The translations under genes were made by a program, and so were the position numbers. 64,000 nt of DNA. Origin: Papaver somniferum (Eukaryota; Streptophyta; Magnoliopsida; Ranunculales; Papaveraceae). This document shows positions 22,029 to 33,764 of the stretch, piece by piece (the stretch's first letter is position 1; each line of letters begins with the position of its first letter). Where the stretch lies: positions 58,819,830 through 58,883,829 of the forward strand of contig NC_039360.1 of the NCBI RefSeq assembly GCF_003573695.1, given 5' to 3'. Under the pieces are notes generated by a model that was not told where the DNA came from, searched no databases, and was given only the letters and a program-made list of their open reading frames with translations.

Positions 22029-24439
22029 TGAAATGGCGAGGGTACCAAGTACACCATAATATTTTTGATACCCATTTGTTCAAGACACACCTTGTGTGAT
22101 CTAATATTGACATGAACTATCAAGAAAATGACAACCACAAGATGTACACTTGCTATATAGTCGAAGTCCGAAATTGAACCAACTATGGGATAAAACTAAG
22201 TGTTTGATTAACGTACTAGTGTGTTTACTTTATTATAACTAGAACGATATTAATAATGCGAAAAGTAAAGTAAAATCACACAATAAGATTTTGTTAACGG
22301 GGAAACCGCCAAATACAGAAAAACCCTGCGACCTAGTCCAGTTTTGAATACTATCAGAATTAAGCCTCTAAACAAATACTACAACCAACCTCATATAGTT
22401 GAACTAAGTAATCTAACTCCAAGTTACTCAGTTCCTTCAGTATCCATGCGCCTACTACCAATCTGGTATATGCATGTGAATTTTAAGATATAGTCCATTA
22501 TCTTAAGTCGCTCCACCTGCTGTGAAGACTTCTAACACTCGACTTCATTGGATCGTATTTCAAAATAGTAAAAGACAAATCTGTTTTAGAAACCGCTTTA
22601 TCAATCTCCCAGATCAACAAGTAATTAGAGATAAATTGAGTTACAAAAGTTCTTTCGTTTAATCAATATAAACTCCTTTGTATCGGTCAGATTAACTGAG
22701 ATATAAAGACTATCAAAGATAATCAATGTTAGTTCGTAATCTATCAAAGTATTTCTCAAAAATAAATATCAAAAGGTAGATCATTGACCTATACAACAAG
22801 CTATAAGATGTTGATAAACGAACTTGTCGGATCCCAATCAATCAAGTGTGCACGAAGTATAATCACAAAGATCAGAATACTAATAAGAAAATCTTATAGT
22901 CTTCAAATTTCCAGTCTTCAAAGTACCTGCACAAAAAACTTGATTTTCTTAAGATCGATCACGTACAGAATAGAGTCTATTAAAAATGAATGGATCACAA
23001 GTCCTATCTTCATATCTTGAATCAAAGATCAGATATGAAATCGTCAATCCTTGATCTGGTTCGGGTAACCTTATATCAGAAGACAAGGATCGCAGAATAA
23101 CAAACTAGGTGATATCAAGGTTCAACTATATCGTTAGTCAATCAAATCAATAATCAAAAACTAAAATAACCATACAATTCTAGTCTCCCGCCATCAATAC
23201 TACTACACGCTTTTGATCCCAGATAAAACTTTAAATGGAGCGAATATAAGAGATTTCACATAATCAGGATACTTCCTCCCCAGTGAGTATTATGAGAATA
23301 CTGTTAGTCGGCTTACCTCACAGTGACTCCAAAAATGATGAAGTACGTGTGTCACAGGATAAGTTTGCAAGAAGACTTCACTATTTATAATGACCAAGGT
23401 AGTTTGGAAACCAAGGAATTACCAAATCCGAAAATCCTAAAAGATATGCAATAAATACCAATTTTTGGTTTTATAAATATTTCAATTGTTGTCCAACTAA
23501 TATACCGAAATCTCTCATGGAGGACAACCAAATATTAGCTAGCATACGAGTATACTTTATTAATATAATATCTAGAGATATGCTTTAATTAGTGGGAAAT
23601 TAAAGACATATAAATTTTGAATATCAAAGAAGATAATATGGAATATTTCGGTTTGGGATCTCATTTTGAGTATCAAGGAAAATACTTTAACATTAAGTAA
23701 TAAGAGTTAGCACATGTTCAGAATATCATGTCGACAGTGTGAACTTTCCATATAAACCGAACTGTGTTTCCAATAGCTATCCAAACCCTAAGTTTACAGC
23801 CGGATCGATTTTTTTTTTACTTGATTCATATGAGGGATCGGTCCTGCTATAGATCCCTGGGAACGATCCTGGTATCGATCCTTGTTTAAAGGATCGGTCC
23901 TAGAATATATCCTTTGATTCCTTTCAACTGCGAAACAAGTTTCGTAAGTCCAATTCCTTAAACTCATGTAGTTAAACATAGGTTTTTAGGTTTGAAATCA
24001 ACCCAAAATTAAACACACTAACTAGAAACGAATTATAAAGATAGTGTCACGTTACATTTATGAAGTACAAAAGATGAACGTTATACTTCGTAATCCAATA
24101 TAGTTTTATGAAACAACTAGTATATACTTCATTGATATTTCAATCATAATGAAATGATCAAGTCACCAATACTAAAAATGCATAAATATATATCCTATGA
24201 CATGTTTTCAATCTAAACTACTTGAATGAAACGTAGAAAGAAATGGAAAAAAGTCAAGTATGTATTACTAACCTCGAACGGAAGGACAATGTGTACGTTG
24301 ATGTGAATACATCTTTAGGTTCTTTATGATAACACGACTCTAGTAATTTAATCAAGTAACTTCGAGTTTTGGATCTAAAATTGACAACCAAACTTGACAT
24401 ACCAATGCTTGGCGGATTCAACCGAGCAATGCTCTAACA
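22029..24439 (-). repeat. SIRE-like copia LTR, 2411 bp
   Basis: The plus strand begins TGAAATGGCGAGGGTACC and ends GAGCAATGCTCTAACA. On its own strand it starts TGTTAGAGCATTGCTCGGTTG. It shares the conserved 3' block (near 22285-22345, GTTAACGGGGAAACCGCC and following) with the other copia LTRs here and is closest to the solo LTR at 5516-18643. It is flanked by a PBS on one side (22015-22026) and by a polypurine tract and 3' internal sequence on the other (24440 onward). Small frames inside it are not genes. Confidence 0.85.
23795..23915. repeat. GGATCGGTCC array inside the copia LTR
   Basis: Several short units contain GGATCGGTCC or close variants (GGATCGATC, GGGATCGGTCCT, GATCCTGGTATCGATCC), each partly palindromic. 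The array lies about 530-640 bp from the LTR 5' end. Confidence 0.6.
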
Positions 24440-25010
24440 ATCTTCCCCTTTGTCAATTTTAGTGACAAAAATCTTTTACATATGAGAGAATACAAGGAAT
24501 AAAAGAACAAAATATTTCATTATATAAAAATCTGTTAACTCGATCTTCATACGATTCCAAGTATCAACAATACAAAGTTCTGCAAATATTCGAATAATAA
24601 TGACGTCGTTGAAGCATTTAAATAACAAAAATCCCCATAAGGGAAAGCTAGGTATATATTCAATCCGAACATAGTTATTATTCACTTTCGTAGTATTTAA
24701 TACTATACAGTATGATATGTTTCTCCCCCTTAATCAATGTTTTACTCTTTTCTGATTTGATATATACTTTTCAGCACATATATCATTTCCTGGCAATTAT
24801 AAGTAACTGCATACTCCATACATTTCCCCCCCTTGTTGTCACAAAATGACGAAGATACGAAAAAATACGACAAGTATTTCCAAAGTACCCTCAAGCTTAT
24901 AAGAATCTGATACAACCTATAAAATTTAAGCAAAGAAGGTGGAACATAATACTTTTGATAAGCAGCACAAAGTTTATGCTCTTATAATTCATAATGCAAG
25001 GTAATCTTGA
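24440..25010 (-). mobile_element. Copia 3' internal (post-pol) region
   Basis: The minus strand carries the polypurine tract AAAGGGGAAGAT next to the LTR. Further purine runs lie near 24723-24730 and 24825-24836 (CAAGGGGGGGAAAT). The layout parallels 9081-9700. No pol domain is present. The sequence ends where the Harbinger remnant begins. Confidence 0.6.
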
Positions 25011-25087
25011 CTGCATGCATTGGGAGTGGCGTGCATGTCTATTTTAATGAGAAGTTAATAAAAGGATCACTTTCCAAAACCAATTAT

Positions 25088-25680
25088 AATATTGGAAGCT
25101 TCAGCTAGTTATGATTGTTGGATTTGGAAATTTTTTTTGGACTTTTTGGTTCACAAAATGACATCAATATTTTGCATAAATCACCATTGTTTTAAGAACT
25201 TATGCATGGGCTGGCGCCACACTGTAATCTCACCATCAACGGTCATAAAAACACTTAGGGCTATTGTCTGGCAAATGAGACCTATCCATAATGGTTAACT
25301 TTAGTTCAACCCTATAGTCAGACATGCTTGGTAAGAACAACTTTAAAAGATAAGAAGTATTTTAAGACGTAACAAACGATTTGATAAAGGATGTTGAATG
25401 TGCATTTGGAATTTTGAAAAGGAAGTTCGCTATCATTTGTGGGTCATGTCGTTTTTTCGATATTCAAAAAATGAACAAAATTATGCTAACTTGCATAATT
25501 CACAATAACATTGTCGTTGAGGAAACCCGGCGTGATTCAACCTGGAGTAGTCATGAAGACGAACATTTGAGGCCTAAACAGTTTTCGATGGTCGTCCTGC
25601 AATATAGGCTTGCCACTGATAGAGTTCAAAACCATGGCCTCATGGGGCTCATGGAAATTCTAACTGTGCACCTTTGAGAT
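25088..25680 (+). pseudogene. PIF/Harbinger transposase (DDE_Tnp_4), C-terminal half, broken
   Basis: The plus-strand translation over several frames follows the plant PIF/Harbinger nuclease. It starts LEASASYDCWIW with the family's following FFG.PGS.NDINIL region recognisable at about 25130-25180. The INGHKNT..GY.LA segment (25225-25280) precedes the open block 25381-25677, which reads KDVECAFGILKRKFAIICG and then LTCIIHNNIVVEE, the last catalytic-core and C-terminal helices. These proteins cut and join transposon ends in the nucleus. Frameshifts, stops and the missing N-terminal half make it dead. It faces a broken Myb-like gene of the same element type on the opposite strand. Confidence 0.8.
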
Positions 25681-26289
25681 AGAAAAGGAGCTACGCGAGC
25701 TGGTCGAAACCGAGCTAATTGATTTTTTATTAATTAAATATTGCTTTAGTTTAATTATGTTAAGTAGTTTATGTACTTTTAAATAAGAGCAAGACTATTA
25801 AAATGTTAATTTAAAAGTTAACACATTTAATTTTGCATAAATAATACATTTATTTAAACAAAACTATTACATTTAAATTAAAATAACTATTGTAATTAGT
25901 TTTTAAATTTAAATAAAAATGAAAAACTACATTTAAAATTGAAATTAATTAGTATATTTAATCAATGTGGTATTCCTTTTCATCTTCTTCAGAGACATCA
26001 ACATCGACATCGTGATCCTCATTCTCGTACTGGACATGTTTTGAGGTTTGTTGTTCATTCAGTTGTTATTCCATCCTATCCACTTTTTTTTCCCCATAAC
26101 ATAAGTTGTCGCGCATAGTCACATTCATTTTTGATGTGTTCATGAGAAGTAGTTTGTTCCTGTTAAAATATCTAATCTGCTATTCTAGCTACTTCTATCT
26201 GACGGTCGTTTTCCATGTACTCGGAATAATTATCTGAACCTCATTCTGCTGCTCTTTGGGTTGCGTCTCTCGCTGCTTTTCAAGCTTTC

Positions 26290-26975
26290 TGACCCCATTA
26301 TCTTCTTATTTTAACATTGGTATTAATATCGAGATTGAAATTAGGTTGTTCCTGTCTACTTGGAGGCCCAGTGTGTCGAGATGAATTTTCTTCCGGCGAA
26401 GAAACATGTGCACTATTCTGAAAATCCTGCGAAATTGGATGATATGGTGATCTTGTTGGCAGTTGATTACCTCCCAACATGTATGGATAAAATATGTTAA
26501 GTTCCTTCCGAATGTTGAAAAAGCTTTCGTATTGGAAACCACCTTTGTGGGTTCTTTTCCACTATTCTCAACATATTCGTTCCTGTAATTTGTGGAAAAT
26601 AATAATTTAATATAAAGAGTACAAAAACTTAAATATTTACCAAAGTGAAATATAAATTTGTTCTTACCACGTCTGGTTCACCTGCTTCACCGCCTATTTT
26701 TTATCGGTACAGTTGCATGATCAAAGCCACATATTCAGTAATGTCTTTGCTAATAGTATGATAACGATGAAACAACCCGTCGGGATCACGAAGATGGATG
26801 TACCGGTTTCATCGCAAAAAATTTCAAATTTTTTTGATAAAATTTAACCCATGGTGTTGTGCATCATCGGTATTATCTTTTTTAAAGTGGACATAATTCC
26901 TACAAATTGCTTCTTCTTCATCCATTGTAAACTTGGCATCACAAATTCTAGTGGATTTTTATTCTGAACAGCTTG
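26290..26975 (-). pseudogene. Harbinger-type Myb/SANT-like partner protein, broken
   Basis: The minus strand gives DAKFTMDEEEAICRNYVHFK, then (after a break) RDPDGLFHRYHTISKDITEY and GGEAGEPDV ending at a GTAAGA donor. After an intron closing in TTACAG it continues E.I..W..THKGGFQYESFFNI and an open tail at 26480-26298. This is the same pattern as the intact protein at 46664-47095 (FTQQENLAIC, LSHRYSLISRHV, PFDFQACFNIL). Autonomous Harbinger elements carry such a DNA-binding Myb-like protein beside the transposase. The convergent transposase remnant at 25088-25680 fits that arrangement. Stops in both exons make it non-functional. Confidence 0.75.
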
Positions 26976-27719
26976 CATGTTTGATGCAAAAATTAACTTT
27001 AGTAAATTTTCTGATAGATTAGAGATGGCATGAGATTGTGCAAAAAAGAAGTGACTGAAATGAAGAAAAAATGATTATTTATATAGAATTTAAAGAGAAT
27101 CGTTGGATTTAGCCTTTCAGAATGTATGTTGAGCGGCCCCAACTAGCGTCGCGCTTCTGGCTTCGAAACACCAGCGGTTTAGGTTACGGCGCACAGTGAA
27201 GGTGCAACCGTCGTCGGTGGAAGTTTAAGAGCACGACTCTTCTTCGACCTCAGATTCACAGATTAAACACCTAAAATTGAAAAACTAAAATGAACAAAAC
27301 AGATTCACGGATGAAACCCTGAAATCAAAATCTCTAAAATCGTGAAACCCTATAATCTATAAACTGAAACCGAAAAAGAGATGAAGCTAATCGAAAAAAC
27401 ACACTCCAGATTCAATGCGACCAACCAAAACCATAAGGTTAACAATTGAAAATCGAAACTGCAACTGAATCTTTAGTTGATATCAAGTAGAGAACAAAAT
27501 GAGGCGGAAGCAGAAAATAAAAGAGAGATGGAAAAGAAAAATGAATAATACTCGAAAGAAGAGGGGGGAAAATATCAAGGGGAGGAATAATCCTCTAGTA
27601 CCACCAATCTTAGGTGGAAAGAAACGACACCCATGTGAATGGCACACGCAGAATTAAAGGTGTGACCACCCTAGTGTGACCAAGCGTGTGAGTAGCACAC
27701 GGAAAAACTTAGCATGTTG
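26976..27719. other. Intergenic or transposon-derived DNA, nothing recognised
   Basis: No coding block is recognised. The stretch lies between the Harbinger remnant and a CACTA-type terminus and may belong to either. Confidence 0.3.
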
Positions 27720-27848
27720 CGATTCGTAACGGTTGGATGATGTTACGAATTACAAAAAAATTTGTAACGACTATTTGTAACAGAAAATTCGTAACGCCTG
27801 CTGGGTCGTTACGAATTTTAGTTGCGAATGCAATAGAATGGTGTAGTG
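27720..27848 (-). mobile_element. CACTA-type terminus with subterminal repeats
   Basis: Read on the minus strand from 27848 the sequence starts CACTACACCATTCTATTGC and is followed by five copies, in both orientations, of ATTCGTAACG or GTTACGAATT. A CACTA end with clustered short subterminal repeats is the hallmark of the En/Spm superfamily. I found no opposite terminus, so this is one end of a truncated or non-autonomous element extending leftward. Confidence 0.55.
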
Positions 27849-27964
27849 CAATAAATTTAACCATTTGTCTATCTGTTTTTCAAGCTTGTTAATCCCATGG
27901 TGGGAGCAAAATGGGAAAATCTTAGATTTTTCAATCCCATAGTAATGTCCCTTACGATAGTATA

Positions 27965-28212
27965 ATAACTAGCACCGAGAACCACAAGGTTTCCGCCAAT
28001 TAGGTCTTAGAAATATTATTATATCAAGGTGGCAAACATTCTCTAAAGTGTCAAAGATTTAAAATCTCATTTTAGATATTCTAGTTTTTTTCATGGTATA
28101 AAAACTACTCCAATAACCACAAGATCGCAACCGTTTATGTCTTGGAAATGTTAGAATAACATCAATAACCACAAGATGTCAACCAGTTATGTCTCGGAGA
28201 TATTATTATGTT
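27965..28212. repeat. Three degenerate direct repeats
   Basis: Three units share AACCACAAG(A/G)T..CAACC..TTATGTCTTGGAAAT.TTA (near 27980, 28115 and 28165). The origin is unknown and there is no coding potential. Confidence 0.5.
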
Positions 28213-28402
28213 TTAGCAGAACAAAATAAGATGGAATATGTAGCATACATTCTTCTTTCCAAATCAGGGACTATCCTGTGAGATATCTATCCATGGGGGA
28301 TCTAATGGTAGAGAGAGATGAATGACTCTACCATTGGGATGGTAGAGAGGTCCCACCATTCCTCTCATATGGGAAAACATCTTGAGATAATATCCTGGTA
28401 TG

Positions 28403-28805
28403 TTAGAACATCTCCAATATAAAGTGAAAATCTTGTTGTTGTTTTTTTGTAATGACACACATGATTTTAGACCGGCATATAGAATAAATTCATCTCCAAT
28501 AGTAGGGATGAAATATTAAATATGAAGGTATTGAAGACTTAACTAAACGGTTAGACTTCATGTCATTTTTCTAACTATTTTTAATTATTCTTCCTAAATA
28601 AATTTTCTTAACCAATAAAAAAATGAAATCAACTTTATTCTTTGTCCATAATCTAATCCTAAAAATTAGACCCCACACCATTGGAGGTGGACGTTCATGG
28701 GCAAAATATTCTTAATTTTGCCACATACATAAAACTCCATAAACAAGGGTCTAAATAAGATCTCCATATAGGATTTTTAACGCCCACTATTATAGATGCT
28801 CTTAA
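28403..28805. mobile_element. MITE-like element with AGAGCATCT-type ends
   Basis: The left end TTAGAACATCTCCAATA and the right end, reverse-complemented, TTAAGAGCATCTATAATAG are imperfect inverted repeats of the common plant MITE end AGAGCATCTCCAATAG. The insert is about 400 bp, AT-rich and non-coding. TTA at each end is compatible with a Harbinger/Tourist-type target duplication. Confidence 0.5.
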
Positions 28806-29084
28806 TCATTTTCGTTATTAGATACCCGTTGTTCGTGTGGGAAAGTACAGCCCATACAACTTCATTTTCATTATTTAAGGTCTATTTTATACCCGAGCAT
28901 GAGGTATATTTATTTAAGGTCAATTATTAAATCGTCATGCTGTTTATAATTCGTTTGCAAATTGATCATGCTTTTCTTTTACTTTACAAAATGATCATTT
29001 TCCATCTGATTTAACTTTTTTGAAAAAAGAAGTGTTATGTTTTCCAAAAATACCCTTACATGAATCATCACCTTACCCCCACCA

Positions 29085-29315
29085 TCTTTACTTTAATCCC
29101 ACCACCCCAACACTGAACCAACCACCACCACCACCTGAACTTTGAACCTCTACCACCCGAACCTGGCACCACCACCGCCTAAACCGCCTGAACAACCTCC
29201 ACCACCTGAACTAACTCCCCCCACCTAAACCTTGAGCCCCCACCGCCTGAACCCACCTGAACCTTGAACTCCCGCCACCTTACCCACCACCTTTGTTGGG
29301 GGCAATCTGGTGATA
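29085..29315. repeat. CCACC(T/C)GAAC low-complexity tandem repeat
   Basis: A C-rich stretch is built from imperfect copies of CCACC, CCGCCTGAAC and CCACCTGAACCTTGAAC. It has no start codon or splice context to suggest a proline-rich protein. I read it as a minisatellite in an intergenic region. Confidence 0.6.
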
Positions 29316-30199
29316 ACCCTTACTAACTTAACTCTAAATGATAGACCCGTGTAACATAACTCTAACCTTAACGGATGTATGAACATTTTGTTAACAGTTT
29401 GTAGCAGTAGGATGGTCTTGTGAATGGGGTTCTAAGAAACTAAGTATCCAGTGGAAATCAACAAATAGACACTTCTCTCTCTTCTTTCTCCAAAAAAAAA
29501 ACGTTCTTTCTCTGTAATTCAATCTTTCTAAAATCCCTTAGATTTTAATCCAAATATGTCATACTTGGTCTGAAATTCTTTGGATGTTTTGACAAATTTG
29601 GTATAAATATTAAGATCGATTAGTATGAAATAAAAAAATAGCTTTTTAGTGATTTTAGGGTTTGTAAATAATGTTTTTATTCTATCTTCAATTGATTTCA
29701 TCCCTTCTAATGGCTTCTTTATGCCAATTAGATGCTTCTTATTCATTTATTTTTGAAGCATGCATTTTATTGTTAGGAGATTAAGTTATAATTTTATTTC
29801 ATCCCTTCTAATGAATTAGATGCTTCTTATAGCATTAAGGGCGCTTCGTATGATTGTTACAATCTTATCAAATGTATCACCGCTGCCGATTTTTCGTAAG
29901 TGGTCATGGTTTTATAATTCTTTGAAGATCAACGGCTACAGAAAATTGTGATAATGATGAAACGGGAAAATTTATCCCCTCTGGGACATTATGCTCTTAT
30001 TGAAGAAGACAAATCTCAACAGCAGTATTTTACCAATAAAGGCATTTCAAATATCATTTTTCTCTGTGAAACAAGATATATGTAATTTTTTTATTGTTCT
30101 CATGTTAGATGCATTTGGTAAAAAACTTTTTTTTGAAGCATGTATATTATGAAAAAGGATTAAATTGTTATACGAGGGGATTTGATACCCATAGAATCA
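29316..30199. other. AT-rich intergenic DNA, nothing recognised
   Basis: The minus-strand frame at 29528-29746 has no domain. A 35-base segment, CATCCCTTCTAATG and following, occurs twice (near 29698 and 29801) and may be a small duplication. Confidence 0.35.
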
Positions 30200-31390
30200 C
30201 TTAAGATAATCTGACTAATGAAAGGTGGGATTGACTGGTCTCATATCGTGATCGAGTTTGCATCTTGGATTCTGTCGGCTGCATAGTTTGCTAGACCACC
30301 TGCTGCTTGGTTTCCTTCTCGATAATTGTGTTGTATATTGCATAAAGGAATTTTGCGCATTCTTTATTTTATTTCCGCAATCATTTCTGAGATATGCCAA
30401 GGAAGTTCTGTTGGGGTCTTTATGAAGCGCATGAGATTCTCTGAATCTGTTTCAAGCAACACTTTAGTCCATTATTTTTCTGTCGTCGTTCTGATTGCTA
30501 TCACGGTTGGCCATATCTCAGCTGTGAGAGCATTAATTATTCCTAAAGGTTGTGTAAGAGCCATCAATGTTTGCGCATTCAAATCCCCGCAAATGAACCC
30601 TGCTCCTTCCATTCCTGGTTCCCCCTAGAAGCCCCATCAAGGTTTATTTTTATCCAATCCGGTTCTGGTCTGGACTCATACGGATATTGTTGTTGTTCTT
30701 CTAACAGTGCTTGTAGAGATTCTGGATGGTGGTTCACCAAGGAGAATTGGTAGGGTTATCGTTCTTGCTCATTCAAATTCTTGTTGGTGTTTTAATGCTC
30801 TCGCTAAAATGTCTTCAGGAGTTGAGTTGGTTTGTCTGAAAACGAGTTCATTTCTACTCGTCCAAAGTGACCAAAAAAGATAACAAATAAAGGTATCAGA
30901 GGAAAAAGGCGCAGGTCCTTGTAGAGTTTGCGATATGGTTGTTTGAGGAAAGGTTATTGGTTGGTGAGTTGGTTTGCTGCTATGCGGTTGGCTAGGTTGA
31001 TCCAAGTAGCCATTATCACTTGGCAGGGAATAAGCATGTGTTCAGCTGATTCTGGCTCAGTGTTGCACTGAAGGCAGAGGTTGGAGCTTGTGAGGTTGAT
31101 GTGGTGTAAGAGAGAGAAGGTTGGTAGTCCTTCGTTGATAGCTTTCTACTAGAAAAACTGAATTTTTAGTGGGCAAAGTAAAGTCCACAGATATTTGGTG
31201 GTAGGAAGGAGGTTTAAGTGTGAATGGTTATCTTGTTCGAGGAGACAATTGTATCCGGAGGCGATGACGTATCTCCCTAATGTTGAATGTGGCCGTATAA
31301 TTCTATCCGGAGGGTTATCAGAAGAAAAGTGGATGTTTATTATATGTTGAATCGCATAGGTTGGAAGGTTGGTTAGCTGACATTATGTAT
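30200..31390 (-). mobile_element. LINE-D, ORF2 C-terminal remnant (zf-RVT and RNase H)
   Basis: From 31390 downward the minus strand encodes SDNPPDRIIRPHSTLGRY, LLPTTKYLWTLLCPLKIQFF, then HINLTSSNLCLQCNTEPESA followed by EHMLIPC (zinc-binding region), the linker FWSLWTSRNELVFRQ (within 31005-30769), and an RNase H with INLDGASRGN near 30640, LETDSENLMRFI near 30440 and a tail ending at 30215. Frames change several times. It is a distinct copy from LINE-A, -B and -C. No poly(A) or target duplication could be located. Confidence 0.8.
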
Positions 31391-31407
31391 TTTTTAGAAA
31401 GCTATTA

Positions 31408-32188
31408 TTGGGGCGTCACACTCCAATAGAGGGGCTTCACTTGGATTCTTAATGTCCAAAAAAGTGGTTATGGGATATCCTAACACATATACAAAATGTC
31501 TAGGTTACCCTTTAACTAGAAGTGATTTTACGTCCAGGTTTGGATTAATTCCAACCGTAGAATTTTATTTGCATATAATTTTACGTCCAGATTTGGATTA
31601 CTTCCAATCGTAGAAGCTCATTTTACGTCCAGGTTTCTTTTAATTCCAACCGTAGAATCCGATTTTACGTCCAGTTTTCTTTTAATTCCAACCGTAGAAG
31701 TGATTTCACGTCCAGGTTTGGATTATTTCCAACCGTAGAAGTGATTTTACGTCCAGGTTTGGATTGATTCAAACCGTAGAATTTTATTTGCCCAGGTTTG
31801 AATTAGTTCCAACCGTAGAAGCTCATTTTATCCTTTTAATTCCAACCGTAGAAGTGATTTTACGTCCAGGTTTGGAATATTTCCAACCGTAGATGTAATT
31901 TTACGTCCAGGTTTGAAATATTTCCAACCGTAGAAGTGATTTACGTCCAGATTTGGATTATTTCCAACCGTAAAGTTTATTTTACGGCCAGTTTTTCTTC
32001 CCACAAAAATTTTGTCCCAGAATTCACCAAGTATACAACAAAATTCATTAATTTAATTAAAATTAAGTAAATAAGGGTTGTTTAGTCATTACAAAATTAT
32101 TTGAGATAAGGGGTTTTTGATATTATTTATGGGTGAACGATTTTTGTCCTATTAGGTGATGTCCCTCTAATGGAATGTGACGTCCCAA
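31408..32188. mobile_element. TIR element of about 781 bp carrying a minisatellite
   Basis: The left end TTGGGGCGTCACACTCCAAT and the right end (reverse-complemented) TTGGGACGTCACATTCCATT form a terminal inverted repeat that extends about 32 bases with few mismatches. Outside the ends lie TA (31406-31407 and 32189-32190) within TTA/TAA contexts, so the target duplication could be TA. No transposase is encoded. Most of the interior is a tandem array. The superfamily is not clear to me. Confidence 0.65.
31510..31995. repeat. Minisatellite, about 45 bp unit, ten or more copies
   Basis: The unit is close to TTTTACGTCCAGGTTTGGAT plus TA(A/T)TTCCAACCGTAGAAGTGA. Units vary by point changes and a few truncations. 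The array fills the interior of the TIR element at 31408-32188. Confidence 0.85.
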
Positions 32189-32419
32189 TAATAACCTTCA
32201 TTTTTTATTTTATTTTTTGGGGAAATTAGGCTCAGGCCCAACCCATGGATAACCCATAATATGAGGCCCTTAATTAAAAAAAGTTTAAATCTAGGCCCCG
32301 AGTTTTTAAAAGACCTTGATACCCTTATGCATATTGTCAAGACCATAATTAAATCAAATTTAAATCTAGGCCCAAAATTATTAAATCTAGGCCCGAAATT
32401 ATTAAAATACAGTGCGAAG

Positions 32420-33190
32420 GTGTAAACAGAAGTTACACATGCATATGGCATGTGTAACCAGAAGTTACACATCCTTATGATATGTGTAATGCAAAGTTAC
32501 ACTTGTATATATATGCAAATAAATAGACATCAAAAAAAAACACAAAAAAAAAGTTATTACTTTAATATTCATTTACAATAATTTCTTAGCATGTGTAACT
32601 AGAAGTTACACACGCATCTGTTTAGTGTAATTGAGAGTTACATATGTGTCTATCTAGTGTAACTGAGAGTTACACATGCATATGACTTGTGTATTCAGCG
32701 TCAACTCCAGTTCCAGCGAGACCATTACCACGTTTAAGCAATTAGCTTTTATGAAGTTATCTAAAACCTGAAATATAACAACAAGCAATCAGTATTTATA
32801 CGATTAAAATGAACAGTACATAAAACAATGTATATTTCAGTTTCACAAGCATCTGACTAGTGTAGCTAGCGGTTACACATGCATCTGAATTGTGTAATTG
32901 AGAGTTACACATGCATATAACATGTGTAACTAGGAGATACACATTCATATGGCTAGTGTAGCTAGCAGTTACACATGCATATGACTAGTGTAACTAGGAG
33001 TTACACATACATATTGATATGTGTACCCAAAATCAGTATGTGTAAGTAAAAGTTACACATCTAAGTAGAAACTACACATCTAATTTGCATGTGTAACTGG
33101 TATCTACACATCTAATTAGCATGTGTAACTAATAGTTACACATGCATCTCACTTGTGTAACTAAGAGTTACACATGTATCTAATCAGTCT
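32420..33190. repeat. TGTGTAAC..GTTACACA hairpin repeats, block 1
   Basis: Many near-palindromes have arms TGTGTAAC and GTTACACA and a 4-6 base loop (often TAGGA or TGAGA). They are separated by TGCAT(A/C)TGACT or similar, giving a period of about 33-40 bp. They alternate with ordinary AT-rich sequence. Confidence 0.8.
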
Positions 33191-33764
33191 AATAATCAGT
33201 ATTATCCTACCATTCTGTAATCTGGAGATAATGCATCATTATTATACATTGTTTGAGGCATGTAATTGAGATCTAAAATGTGGTTTTCAAGAATTATCAT
33301 CTCATATGAAGGACAAATGATTAAGTCAACAGGGTTGAGCTTTTACCTCTGAGGTGGCAACGACACACTATTCCCAGATATATGAATCCCATGCTTCTTA
33401 TGAAACAATTCATCACCCTGAAAATTGCAGCACAGTAGTCAGTACCAGACAATACAAGATCCCTAAAATTTTCAAAGTGAAAACCAAAACCAAAGTGACA
33501 ATACAGGGTTTATCAGTTGACTTCTACTTCTCAGCACTGCTTTCTTTCATATATGTCAACACATATGAGCCTGGTGATAAGGATGAATCAGAGCTTTCTA
33601 ATTTCTCAGAAAAGTACAACAATTGAGCAATCAAACTCTTTTGTGATTCAAGAGTGTTTTCTGTTGTTTCATCTATAGCCACTTGGATAAACAAACTAAC
33701 CAATGAAGCAGTTCTCATTCAATTTATCAATTCTGATATCACCAGTGTAATTTATCGACAATTA

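Noticed and set aside
31510..31995. A CRISPR-like array
   Set aside because: Units are contiguous with no unique spacers, the repeat is degenerate, and the context is a eukaryotic transposon; it is a minisatellite.
33524..33718. Minus-strand frame with IQVAIDETTENTLESQKSLI between hairpin blocks
   Set aside because: It looks somewhat protein-like and could be a stray exon, but I see no clean splice sites and recognise no family, so I do not call it a gene.
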